From assembly GCA_910574805.1 (NCBI GenBank), contig CAJTCV010000017.1, positions 1 through 64,000 on the forward strand: a stretch of DNA of 64,000 nt, written 5' to 3'. The stretch comes from Lachnospiraceae bacterium. Lineage in GTDB: Bacteria; Bacillota; Clostridia; Lachnospirales; Lachnospiraceae. The position numbers and the translations under genes are program-made. Of the stretch, positions 17,719 to 25,440 are shown one piece after another (position 1 is the stretch's first letter; each line of letters opens with the position of its first letter). The notes under the pieces are model-generated. The model worked only from the letters and a program-made list of their open reading frames with translations. It ran no database searches and was not told the origin of the DNA.

Positions 17719-18657
17719 ATGGTAACCAGAGAAGAATTTTATGTAAACTCATCTGATAAAATCCATATGATACATGGATACCGCTGGTATGATCCGGAGA
17801 AAGTGACAAAGGGGGTCCTGCAGCTGGTTCACGGAATGCTGGAATATATTGAGCGTTATGAGGAACTGGCGGAATATATGGCGTCGGCCGGATATTTTGT
17901 GGTGGGACATGACCACCTGGGACACGGGGAATCAGTGAACAGCCCCGAAGAGCTGGGATATGTGGGAGAGCAGGGAGCAGTGCTCTGGCTGAAAGATATG
18001 GAGATGATCCGGAAGATGGCAGTGTCCTATGCGCCCGGGGTGCCCTGTATTATGCTGGGACACAGTATGGGATCATTTCTGGTGCGCAGATATCTGATCT
18101 ATCATGGAGACCGGGTGGACGGCGCAGTGATCATGGGCACAGGGCAGCAGCCGGCGGTGCTTGTGAAGGCGGGCATCGCGCTTACCTGCCTGTCCATGCT
18201 GCAGAAAGGCAGCCGGGGCCACAACCGGCTCCTGAACAATATGACCTGCGAAGGTTTCGCCAGGAGGTATCCGGATAATGCCCGTACCGGGAGCTGGATG
18301 AGCCGGGATCCCCGGGTGCTGAAGGCGGCGCTGGAGGATCCGAAGATGAATTTTGAATTTTCCCTGAATGCGTTTGAGGCGCTGTTTCGGACGGTGGAGG
18401 AAGTGGTGGATCCGGGAAGGGCAGCGAAAATGCCCAAAGAGCTTCCGCTCCTGGTGTTGTCCGGGGATGAGGATCCGGTGGGAGATAACGGGAAGGGCGT
18501 GCGGCGTTTCGTAGCCATGCTGAAAAAGATACGTATGAAAAATATAGCCTGTACGCTTTACCCGGAAAGCCGTCACGAGCTGATCAACGATCTGGACAAA
18601 GAACAGGTGATGGAGGATATCCGGAACTGGTGTGATAAGATAGAGAAGCTGCATTGA
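17719..18657 (+). CDS. Alpha/beta hydrolase, monoacylglycerol-lipase-like
   Basis: 312 residues, Hydrolase_4 family of lysophospholipase/monoglyceride lipase type. Oxyanion-hole motif QLVHGMLEYIERY, GHDHLGHGES, nucleophile elbow GHSMG with Ser about 116, acid in LSGDEDPVG (Asp about 250) and catalytic His about 286 in SRHEL: the triad is complete. No signal peptide, so cytosolic. The ATG at 17719 follows GAAGGTG; the upstream extension to 17647 has no ribosome site. Substrate not determinable; likely small esters or glycerolipids. Confidence 0.88.
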   Translation: MVTREEFYVNSSDKIHMIHGYRWYDPEKVTKGVLQLVHGMLEYIERYEELAEYMASAGYFVVGHDHLGHGESVNSPEELGYVGEQGAVLWLKDMEMIRKMAVSYAPGVPCIMLGHSMGSFLVRRYLIYHGDRVDGAVIMGTGQQPAVLVKAGIALTCLSMLQKGSRGHNRLLNNMTCEGFARRYPDNARTGSWMSRDPRVLKAALEDPKMNFEFSLNAFEALFRTVEEVVDPGRAAKMPKELPLLVLSGDEDPVGDNGKGVRRFVAMLKKIRMKNIACTLYPESRHELINDLDKEQVMEDIRNWCDKIEKLH

Positions 18658-18690
18658 AGAACTCTCAGGCAGTGTCAGGTAGTTTATGAA

Positions 18691-18789
18691 AAACAGTATC
18701 TGCCCGAAAGCAGCCCCGGAAGGATTTTGCGGAACGAAGCGGGAAAAAATTCCTCCAGACGCCGGGGTGAGGTGAGGGCAGATGCGGAA
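18691..18789 (+). repeat. Palindromic intercistronic repeat, copy B
   Basis: Same family as the 15266 copy. Starts AACAGTATCTGCCCGAAAGC and ends GGGCAGATGCGGAAT. Outer arms ATCTGCCC/GGGCAGAT; inner arms CCCCGG (18715-18720) and CCGGGG; core GGAAGGATTTT against AAAAATTCCTCC. It is longer than copy A because the inner half of the hairpin is present. Ends about 8 bases before the ribosome site of the DUF1002 gene. Confidence 0.8.
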
Positions 18790-18811
18790 TTCTCATGGGG
18801 AGGAAAAGAGA

Positions 18812-19687
18812 ATGAGAAAATGGTTTTCACTGTTACTGGTCATGGTGCTTCTGGCAGTGCCGTCGGTCCGGGCAGATGCGGCGGAAAAGGCGGTGCTGGC
18901 GCTGGGTGCAGATCTGAGCGCCGAGCAGAAGGGAGTGGTTCTGTCGGAGATGGGGATCACGGAAGAGGAAGCAGCGTCTTACCAGACGGTCTATATCACC
19001 AACGATATGGAACATCAGTATCTGGACAGCTCGCTGGGGGCCTCTGTGGTAGGGCGGCATGCCCTGTCGTCGGTGCTTCTGATTCCACAGGAGAGTGGGG
19101 CGGGACTCAGTGTGGAGACGCACAATATCAATTACTGCACCATAGCCATGTATCGGAATGCGCTCCTGACGGCAGGCGTTCAGGATGCGAAAGTGATCGT
19201 GGCGGCGCCCAGCCAGGTCAGCGGGACCGCAGCTCTGATCGGGGCGGTAAAAGCGTATGAGGCCTACAGCGGAGAGATGGTGGCGGATGACGCCTTTGAG
19301 ACGGCCACCAATGAACTGGTACTCACAGGAGAACTCATGGAAGAGCTGGATTCTGAGCAGATCTCGGATCTGATCGCCTATCTGAAGCAGAAGGTGGCAG
19401 AGAACGGTCTGGATGATCCGGACAAACTGGAAGAGCTGGTGAAGCAGGCGTCGAAGGAGATGGACATGACCCTCACGGATGCCCAGGTGAGTCAGGTTGT
19501 GGATCTTCTGCTGAAGCTGGGCAAGCTGGATATCGACGCGGGTAAACTGGTGGGTCAGGCGAAGGAGCTGTATGACAAACTGGATTCCCTGGGGATCGAG
19601 CTGGATACGGAGAAGGTGGGAAATTTCATCACCCGTTTTGTGTCCTCCATATGGGAGCTGATTCAGGGATTTATGTCCAGAGACTAA
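18812..19687 (+). CDS. Secreted DUF1002 family protein
   Basis: 291 residues. Signal peptide: MRKWFSLLLVMVLLAVPSVRADA, with likely cleavage after ADA. The mature part matches DUF1002 in pattern: LGADLSAEQKGVVLSEMG, VYITNDMEHQYLD, the near-invariant VETHNINYCT-like segment and VIVAAPSQVSGTAALIGAVKAYE. The C-terminal 100 residues are helical and acidic. Function of the family is unknown; members are secreted in Clostridia and Bacilli. ATG at 18812 has GGGGAGG upstream; the extension to 18782 lies in the repeat. Its stop overlaps the convergent small gene by 4 bp. Confidence 0.88.
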   Translation: MRKWFSLLLVMVLLAVPSVRADAAEKAVLALGADLSAEQKGVVLSEMGITEEEAASYQTVYITNDMEHQYLDSSLGASVVGRHALSSVLLIPQESGAGLSVETHNINYCTIAMYRNALLTAGVQDAKVIVAAPSQVSGTAALIGAVKAYEAYSGEMVADDAFETATNELVLTGELMEELDSEQISDLIAYLKQKVAENGLDDPDKLEELVKQASKEMDMTLTDAQVSQVVDLLLKLGKLDIDAGKLVGQAKELYDKLDSLGIELDTEKVGNFITRFVSSIWELIQGFMSRD

Positions 19688-19950
19688 TCTTCTTCGATGA
19701 CATGGAAATCCAGAAAGTCAAAATCAATGTCCTCCACAAAGCTGTCCGGGCCGAAGCGCGTTCTGGCGTGTCTCTTAAAATCCCGGATGTTGGAATCGAG
19801 CCAGATGGGACTGCCCAGGTCGAAGGCACGGCAGATCTCCTCCAGTGCGCGGAATACTTTGTGGGTGCGGGTATCCTCTGCGCTGTCGCAGATGGTGATA
19901 TCCCTGATTAACCGGTTGTCTTTGAGCAGTTTGCCCCATACACGGAACAT
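19684..19950 (-). CDS. Conserved-looking small hypothetical protein
   Basis: 88 residues, with AGGAGGG six bases before the ATG, which argues that it is real. Basic N-terminus (MFRVWGKLLKDNRLIRD) and acidic end (VEDIDFDFLDFHVIEED); no membrane helix, no known domain. The pattern LGSPIWLDSNIRDFKRHART suggests a compact alpha/beta fold. Convergent with the DUF1002 gene, 4-bp overlap at the stops. Function unknown. Confidence 0.65.
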   Translation of the reverse strand: MFRVWGKLLKDNRLIRDITICDSAEDTRTHKVFRALEEICRAFDLGSPIWLDSNIRDFKRHARTRFGPDSFVEDIDFDFLDFHVIEED

Positions 19951-20037
19951 GGCAGATCCCTCCTGATAAGCTGATGATTATACAGTATATCGGCCCGGGA
20001 AGAGAAAGTAAAGGGCAAGTTTGAAAAATGGGGTGGA

Positions 20038-20871
20038 GTGTTGGAGCGTATAAAAGAGATTGAGCGGAGTATTATAAAAAAATACCGGAAAAATATATGG
20101 AGACCCTTTATCTGCGGGATTCAGGATTACGACATGATAAAGGAAGGGGACCGTATCGCCGTCTGCATCTCCGGCGGCAAGGATTCCATGCTGCTGGCAA
20201 AACTTCTGCAGGAGCTGAAGCGTCATGGGAAATATCCGTTTGAACTGGAGTTCCTTGCCATGGACCCCGGATACAATCCGGCCAACCGGCAGCGCATGGA
20301 AGACAACGCTGCGCTTCTGGGGATCCCCATCACGGTCTTTTCATCTGATATTTTCGACGTGGTGGTGGATATCAGGGAAAATCCATGCTATCTCTGCGCG
20401 CGCATGCGCAGAGGCTTTCTCTATGCCCGTGCAAAGGAACTGGGGTGCAATAAGATTGCGCTGGGACACCATTTTGACGACGTTATTGAGACAATCCTCA
20501 TGGGGATGCTCTACGGCGGTCAGATGCAGACCATGATGCCCAAGCTGCACAGCACGAATTTTGAAGGAATGGAACTGATCCGGCCCATGTATCTGGTTCA
20601 TGAGGAAGCGATCCTGGACTGGGCCCGGTATCATGACCTGCATTTCCTGCAGTGCGCCTGCCGCTTTACGGAGGCATATGAGGTGGATGAGCATGGAGCC
20701 AATAACTCCAAGCGCCAGGAGATGAAGGAACTGATCGCGCGTTTTCGGAAGATCAGTCCAGTCATTGAGAAAAACATTTTTCGGAGTGTGGAAAATGTGA
20801 ATCTGGATACGATCATCAGCTATCACAGGAAGGAAGAACATCATCATTTTCTGGATGATTATGACAATTAA
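20038..20871 (+). CDS. TtcA-type PP-loop ATPase (tRNA thiolation family)
   Basis: 277 residues. PP-loop motif SGGKDS at about 45-50, CYLCARMRRG (CxxC, about 116-119), LGHHFDDVIET and a later Cys in LQCACRF: the layout of the TtcA/CTU1 group, which adenylates a tRNA base and transfers sulfur, often with a 4Fe-4S cluster. In true TtcA the target is cytidine 32; this shorter clostridial version may act elsewhere. Start taken as GTG at 20038 after GGGGTGGA; TTG at 20041 is possible. Monocistronic. Confidence 0.82.
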   Translation: MLERIKEIERSIIKKYRKNIWRPFICGIQDYDMIKEGDRIAVCISGGKDSMLLAKLLQELKRHGKYPFELEFLAMDPGYNPANRQRMEDNAALLGIPITVFSSDIFDVVVDIRENPCYLCARMRRGFLYARAKELGCNKIALGHHFDDVIETILMGMLYGGQMQTMMPKLHSTNFEGMELIRPMYLVHEEAILDWARYHDLHFLQCACRFTEAYEVDEHGANNSKRQEMKELIARFRKISPVIEKNIFRSVENVNLDTIISYHRKEEHHHFLDDYDN

Positions 20872-21064
20872 TAAGTGTAACTTATAAGTCGACGGATACT
20901 GACAGAATATTTCATAAATCTCAGGGAATTTTTAACAGAATATGCGTTATCTGTATGATATAATGGAAAAAGACATTTAAGCGCCTGCCGGCTGCCTGTA
21001 ACACTGCGGGGGCCGGACGCATGAGATATGCGCAGCGCGGCACACAGGGGAGTGTAAGGAAATC

Positions 21065-21718
21065 ATGGCAGTAGAGATGACGATCCAGGAATACGTCCGT
21101 GAACGTTCGGAGAAGGACAGCTTTGAGACCACGATGTTCATCTATGAGTCGGCTCTGATTCAGATGGCGAGCCGGATCGAGGTCCTGAATAAAGAGTTGA
21201 GCCACGTGTATCAGTACAATCCGATCGAATATGTGAAGAGCAGGCTGAAGACACCGGAAAGCATTATGAAGAAGCTCAGGAAAAACCGGCATAATATCAC
21301 CATCGATGATATGGTGGAGTATGTGAATGATATCGCAGGGATCCGTATCACCTGCTCCTTTTTCACGGAGGTGTATTTTCTGGCGGATATGCTGGCAAGG
21401 CAGGATAATCTGTCGGTGATCCATATCAAAGACTATATCGGACACCCGAAGGAGAGCGGCTATAAGAGCTACCACATGCTTCTTTCCATCCAGGTGGCTC
21501 TGGCTGACGCGGTGATCCCCACGAAAGTGGAGGTCCAGATCCGGACCATGGCCATGGATTTCTGGGCGAGTCTGGAGCATAAGATTTATTATAAGTATGA
21601 AGGAAATGCTCCTGGGTATTTTGCAAGGGAGCTGCAGGAATGTGCATCCATCATATCCAGACTGGATGCAAAGATGATGTCCCTGAATGAGGCAATGAAG
21701 CGGATTGACGGAGAGTGA
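21065..21718 (+). CDS. Small alarmone synthetase, RelQ type
   Basis: 217 residues. Transfers pyrophosphate from ATP to GTP or GDP to make (p)ppGpp; no hydrolase, TGS or ACT domain, as expected for RelQ. RelA/SpoT core: YNPIEYVKSRLKTPESI, MVEYVNDIAGIRITC, HPKESGYKSYHMLLSI, VEVQIRTMAMDFWASLEHK and YKYEGNAPG, all characteristic. The C-terminal helix is for tetramer formation. Ribosome site GTAAGGAAA precedes the ATG. A weak candidate promoter with TATAAT near 20960 lies upstream. A terminator follows at 21764. Confidence 0.92.
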   Translation: MAVEMTIQEYVRERSEKDSFETTMFIYESALIQMASRIEVLNKELSHVYQYNPIEYVKSRLKTPESIMKKLRKNRHNITIDDMVEYVNDIAGIRITCSFFTEVYFLADMLARQDNLSVIHIKDYIGHPKESGYKSYHMLLSIQVALADAVIPTKVEVQIRTMAMDFWASLEHKIYYKYEGNAPGYFARELQECASIISRLDAKMMSLNEAMKRIDGE

Positions 21719-21763
21719 CGCAGGCTCCGTCAGAGTCCGTACACAGGGGGACAATGAGGAGTG

Positions 21764-21786
21764 CCCCGGCAATACGGATGCCGGGG
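21764..21786 (+). terminator. Terminator after relQ; intergenic 21719-22042
   Basis: CCCCGGCA (21764-21771), seven-base loop, TGCCGGGG (21779-21786), then CTTATTATG: a moderate intrinsic terminator. The remaining intergenic DNA up to 22042 is AT-rich and presumably holds the promoter of the pyrophosphatase gene; I could not fix a convincing -35/-10 pair. Confidence 0.7.
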
Positions 21787-22042
21787 CTTATTATGAAAAA
21801 ATTTATCTATATGTCGTATTTGATGTCTGTCTTTTAACTTGTCTATATTGTATCAGGCAAATATGTACAAAGTATGAATAAAATTTGAACTTATTGTAAA
21901 AATATACAAAAAGGGGAAAAGAATAAATGGGATATGTGTGCAAAATTTCCAAAACAATCTCCGGGGAAATATGGAGCGGTTGTCAAAACAGACAGGAAGT
22001 GCTAAAATGAGGACAGAATATGGGAAAAAGAAGGAGTATGAT

Positions 22043-23689
22043 ATGGTAACAGAGACAGCGCCAGTCTATGTGATCGGACATAAGAATCCGGATACGGATT
22101 CCATCTGTTCTGCGATCGCTTATACAGAATTAAAGAACCGCCTGAGCGGAGGCGGATACTGTGCGGCACGTGCCGGACAGATCAATCAGGAAACGCAGTA
22201 TGTACTGAATTTCTTTCAGGTATCTGCGCCCAAATATGTGGAAGATGTGATGACGGATGTCCGGGATATTGAGATCCGCAAGACCCAGGGAGTATCCGGA
22301 CAGATTTCCCTGAAAAAAGCATGGAATATGATGCGGTCGCTGGGGGTGGTGACGCTGCCGATCACGGATGCGCAGAGGCTTCAGGGACTGATCACCATCG
22401 GAGATATTGCCAATGCCTATATGGATGTGTATGACAACTGCAGTCTGTCAGCCGCCCATACGCCTTATAAAAATATCCTGGAGACGCTGGACGGGGTCAT
22501 GATCATCGGGGATGAGGATGCGGTCTACGAGAAGGGAGAGGTGGTGATCGCCGCGGCGAATCCGGATGTGATGGAGGACTATATTCATGAAGGGGATATG
22601 GTTATCCTGGGGAACCGGTACGAGTCCCAGCTCTGCGCCATTGAGATGAATGCAGCGTGTATCGTTGTGTGCATGGATGCCAAGGTGTCCAGGACGATCC
22701 GGAAGCTGGCGCAGGAAAACCACTGCAGTATCATTGTGACGCCCCATGATACCTTTACCGTGGCCCGGATGATCAATCAGAGTATGCCCATCTCTCATTT
22801 TATGAAAGAGGACAACCTGATCACGTTCAAGGTGACGGAGAAGACCGAGGATATCAAGGGGATCATGGGACAGAAGCGGTACCGGGATTTCCCGATCCTG
22901 GATACAGAGGGGAATTATATCGGCATGATTTCCCGAAGGAATCTTCTGAACCTGCGCAGGAAACGGGTGATCCTGGTGGACCACAACGAGGCCAGCCAGA
23001 CTGTGGACGGGATCGAGCATGCGGACATTCTGGAGATCATCGATCATCACCGTATCGGAACGCTGGAGACGCTGGAGCCGGTATTTTTCCGGAATCAGCC
23101 CCTGGGCTGTACAGCGACGATTGTCTACCAGATGTATCAGGAGAACGGTGTGGACATTCCCAAAAATATTGCGGGTCTTCTGATGGCGGCGATTTTGTCG
23201 GATACGCTGATGTTCCGTTCTCCCACCTGTACGGCTGTGGATAAAGCGGCAGCAGAACGGCTGTCGGCCATCTGCGGTGTGGAGATTGAGGAATTTTCCA
23301 TTGATATGTTCAGTGCAGGCAGCGATATGAGTTCCAAGACTCCAGGGGAGATCTTCAATCAGGACAGGAAGAAATTCCAGGTCAATGAACACGAATTTAT
23401 TGTGGCACAGATCAACAGTATGAACAGCATCGAGCTTGACGAGATCAAGGAGAAACTCATTCCATATCTCAATGAGGAATTCGGAAATCTGGGCGTGGAG
23501 ATGTGTTATGTGATGCTGACCAACATCGTGAAAGAGAAGACCGAGCTGTTATGCTTCGGAGAGCATGCGAAGGAAGTGGCGAGAAGCGCGTTCCAGCTTC
23601 CGGAGGATGCGGTGGATATCAAGCTGAAAGGGCTGGTGTCCAGGAAAAAGCAGCTGATCCCCAGTATTGTGACAGTGCTGCAGCAGTAG
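22043..23689 (+). CDS. Mn-dependent inorganic pyrophosphatase with CBS/DRTGG
   Basis: 548 residues. Family II pyrophosphatase, hydrolysing PPi in the cytosol. DHH domain starts VIGHKNPDTDSICSAIAY; two CBS segments (about 70-125 and 250-305) flank a DRTGG domain, inserted before the second catalytic part VILVDHNE, EIIDHHRIG. The DHHA2 domain closes the C-terminus. CBS-type enzymes are regulated by adenine nucleotides. The start at 22043 is chosen for AAGGAG seven bases upstream; earlier in-frame ATGs (21938, 22007) have none and would not match the family N-terminus. Confidence 0.92.
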   Translation: MVTETAPVYVIGHKNPDTDSICSAIAYTELKNRLSGGGYCAARAGQINQETQYVLNFFQVSAPKYVEDVMTDVRDIEIRKTQGVSGQISLKKAWNMMRSLGVVTLPITDAQRLQGLITIGDIANAYMDVYDNCSLSAAHTPYKNILETLDGVMIIGDEDAVYEKGEVVIAAANPDVMEDYIHEGDMVILGNRYESQLCAIEMNAACIVVCMDAKVSRTIRKLAQENHCSIIVTPHDTFTVARMINQSMPISHFMKEDNLITFKVTEKTEDIKGIMGQKRYRDFPILDTEGNYIGMISRRNLLNLRRKRVILVDHNEASQTVDGIEHADILEIIDHHRIGTLETLEPVFFRNQPLGCTATIVYQMYQENGVDIPKNIAGLLMAAILSDTLMFRSPTCTAVDKAAAERLSAICGVEIEEFSIDMFSAGSDMSSKTPGEIFNQDRKKFQVNEHEFIVAQINSMNSIELDEIKEKLIPYLNEEFGNLGVEMCYVMLTNIVKEKTELLCFGEHAKEVARSAFQLPEDAVDIKLKGLVSRKKQLIPSIVTVLQQ

Positions 23690-23721
23690 CCAGAGGAAAG
23701 ATGAGACATCCCCCCTGCGGA

Positions 23722-24075
23722 TTATCTGCAGGGGTCGTACCGCAGCACCTGCCGTTCGCCGGCTGTATAAATGCCGGAGGCGTCGCAGGCAAGCGGAGCT
23801 GTGGTCTCCGGATCGTCGATGGTTCCAAACTTCTTCGTCCCGTCGTCTGCTGCATAATAAACGTCGCAGAAAGCCGCCGTCTGTCTGCCGTCAAAGAGCT
23901 GACCGGATGCCAGCAGGACAGGGTTTTCGGCGCCGGCTTCCACAAGGGCAAAAGCTTCATCATCTGCAAGTCCGGCGATGGTGGGGCTGTAGAGCTCTAC
24001 GTTGGAGGCCCCGTCGGATGCTTTGCCGCAGGCAGCCAGCAGAGATGAAAGTGTGAGGATCAGGGTATATCTCAT
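23722..24075 (-). CDS. Putative small lipoprotein
   Basis: 117 residues, minus strand. The N-terminus reads MRYTLILTLSSLLAACGKAS: short hydrophobic stretch and a lipobox ending in Cys at 16. The mature part is acidic with a few Cys and no known domain. The upstream bases have only a distant AGGA, so translation may be weak or coupled. It lies downstream of the XRE gene on the same strand, 48 bases apart, so the two may form a unit. Confidence 0.5.
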   Translation of the reverse strand: MRYTLILTLSSLLAACGKASDGASNVELYSPTIAGLADDEAFALVEAGAENPVLLASGQLFDGRQTAAFCDVYYAADDGTKKFGTIDDPETTAPLACDASGIYTAGERQVLRYDPCR

Positions 24076-24123
24076 GATTTTCTGTAAATTCTGATTTATA
24101 ATTCTGTATGGTCCTTTCCTGAT

Positions 24124-24531
24124 TTAACAGTGATTCTTCCGGCTCTTTACGAAACAGCAGACGCACAGCAGCAGTCCCAGGATCCCGCTTCCGATGGAAG
24201 GCAGAAGAAGCTGGAGATAATCCACAGGCACGGACGCATATTCGCCCACCGCAATGTACTGGTACAGCATATACTGCGTACTGTTGGTGGTGTAGGACAG
24301 CGCGGCGATAAAGACAGTGGAAAGGATGCTCATCATTAAAAAGAGCAGTCCTCCGGTCAGCAGAAGCATCATGTTGCGGTTGTGCAGGTTGGTCTTCACC
24401 AGATCCGGCATTGTCGTTCCTGCCTCCCATTTTGAGATGGTCTGCCTGGAGACATTTAACTTCTCTGCCAGCTGTTCCTGTGTCATTCCTGCCAGCTTTC
24501 TTAACTGGTTGATTTTATTTCCAATGATCAT
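24124..24531 (-). CDS. Membrane-anchored XRE family regulator
   Basis: 135 residues. HTH_3 domain at 2-44 (INQLRKLAGMTQEQLAEKLN and SRQTISKWEAGTTMPD), then two hydrophobic helices (about 55-78 and 108-127) ending in a Cys/basic tail. GGAGGG lies upstream of the ATG. Such XRE proteins with membrane tails are common in Lachnospiraceae and sense an unknown membrane signal. A perfect palindrome just upstream (24558-24574) is a likely own operator; the feo promoter fires in the opposite direction from the same gap. Confidence 0.8.
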   Translation of the reverse strand: MIIGNKINQLRKLAGMTQEQLAEKLNVSRQTISKWEAGTTMPDLVKTNLHNRNMMLLLTGGLLFLMMSILSTVFIAALSYTTNSTQYMLYQYIAVGEYASVPVDYLQLLLPSIGSGILGLLLCVCCFVKSRKNHC

Positions 24532-24557
24532 ATAAAGTATTGGATCCCTCCTGTCAA

Positions 24558-24574
24558 TTGAGAAAATTTCTCAA
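24558..24574. promoter_or_regulatory. Perfect 17-bp palindrome upstream of the XRE gene
   Basis: TTGAGAAAATTTCTCAA, eight-base arms around one base. It sits about 30 bases upstream of the XRE start on one side and about 30 bases upstream of the feo -35 box on the other. Size and symmetry fit a homodimeric XRE repressor site; autoregulation is inference. Confidence 0.6.
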
Positions 24575-24604
24575 CTACTCCCCATATTTCCTTCTGGAAG
24601 TTAG

Positions 24605-24662
24605 TTGACAATAACTTGGACTGTGTATATAATAAAAAAGTAAATGATATTCATTATCAATT
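24605..24662 (+). promoter_or_regulatory. feo promoter with Fur box
   Basis: TTGACA (24605-24610), 17-bp spacer, TATAAT (24628-24633): a near-consensus sigma-A promoter. Immediately downstream is AATGATATTCATTATCA (24644-24660), a close match to the Fur box (interleaved GATAAT/ATTATC repeats). Its position over the transcription start predicts repression of the feo operon by Fe-loaded Fur. Confidence 0.82.
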
Positions 24663-24773
24663 AAAAACAGAAAGCGACTGTCGACAGCATACATGTTCTG
24701 TCCGGGTCCGGCGAAATGGCGTGACATGTTTTCCGGCAGCCGTCTTGATAATACTTGAAGGGAGGAAGCGTGA

Positions 24774-24986
24774 ATGGCACTGGCATTTATGAATATCGGA
24801 GAGAAACGGAAGGTCATGAAGCTTCACGGAAAAGATGAAGTGGTCCGTCACCTGCAGGACCTTGGATTTGCACCCGGCTCAGAGGTCCAGGTGCTGGGCG
24901 AGAACGCGGCGGGTATGATCCTTATGGTCAAAGGAGTCCGCATCGCATTGGACAGAGGACTCGCCGGCAGGATCATGGTAGCATAA
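24774..24986 (+). CDS. FeoA family protein (first copy)
   Basis: 70 residues, single FeoA (SH3-like) domain: MNIGEKRKVMKLHGKDEVVR, then LGFAPGSEVQVLGENAAGMI and a final VRIALDRGLAGRIMV. Small cytosolic partner that modulates the FeoB iron(II) channel. GGGAGG precedes the ATG at good spacing. First gene of the Fur-boxed operon; a palindromic repeat separates it from the second feoA. It lacks the usual MSL N-terminus, but the fold pattern is clear. Confidence 0.88.
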   Translation: MALAFMNIGEKRKVMKLHGKDEVVRHLQDLGFAPGSEVQVLGENAAGMILMVKGVRIALDRGLAGRIMVA

Positions 24987-25001
24987 AGGAGGCGGGGTCG
25001 G

Positions 25002-25117
25002 CCGATGCGGAACTGAAAAAACAGTATCTGCCCGGAGAAAGCCCGGAAGGATGTTCAGATATGACCATGGCTGAACATCCTTCCAGATGCCGGGCTTTCG
25101 CCGGGTCGATGCGGAAC
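25002..25117 (+). repeat. Palindromic intercistronic repeat, copy C
   Basis: Same family as 15266 and 18691. A partial unit (GATGCGGAACT, 25003-25014) stands first, then the full unit from AAACAGTATCTGCCCGGAGA to TCGATGCGGAACTG. It folds into a nearly perfect long hairpin: GAAAGCCCGG against CCGGGCTTTC and GGAAGGATGTTCA against TGAACATCCTTCC. Sits between feoA genes and ends about 6 bases before the second ribosome site. Confidence 0.82.
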
Positions 25118-25135
25118 TGTAATAGGAGGAACAAA

Positions 25136-25357
25136 ATGCAGACATTAAGGGAAACAGCAGTGGGCAGGACTGTCTCGGTGGTGAAGCTCCACGGGGAAGG
25201 CGCAGTAAAGCGCAGAATTATGGACATGGGAATTACAAGAGGAACAGAAGTATACGTACGCAAAGTAGCGCCCCTTGGAGATCCGGTGGAGATAACTGTC
25301 CGCGGGTATGAACTGTCTCTGCGGAAGGAAGACGCCCGGATGATAGAAGTACAGTAA
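25136..25357 (+). CDS. FeoA family protein (second copy)
   Basis: 73 residues, single FeoA domain: QTLRETAVGRTVSVVKLHGE, MDMGITRGTEVYVRKVAPLG and DPVEITVRGYELSLRKEDAR, which is the more canonical of the two. AGGAGGAAC precedes the ATG; an extension to 25061 lies inside the repeat element. Two FeoA proteins in front of FeoB are common in Clostridia, where they likely have different contacts with FeoB. Sequence identity to the first copy is low, so this is not a recent duplication. Confidence 0.92.
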   Translation: MQTLRETAVGRTVSVVKLHGEGAVKRRIMDMGITRGTEVYVRKVAPLGDPVEITVRGYELSLRKEDARMIEVQ

Positions 25358-25440
25358 AAATATCCGGTACGGCTGCATGGGCAGCTCATTTTTAAGAAAG
25401 GTGGTTAGAATGAACTAACCAACGAGAGGAGAGAAAATCG

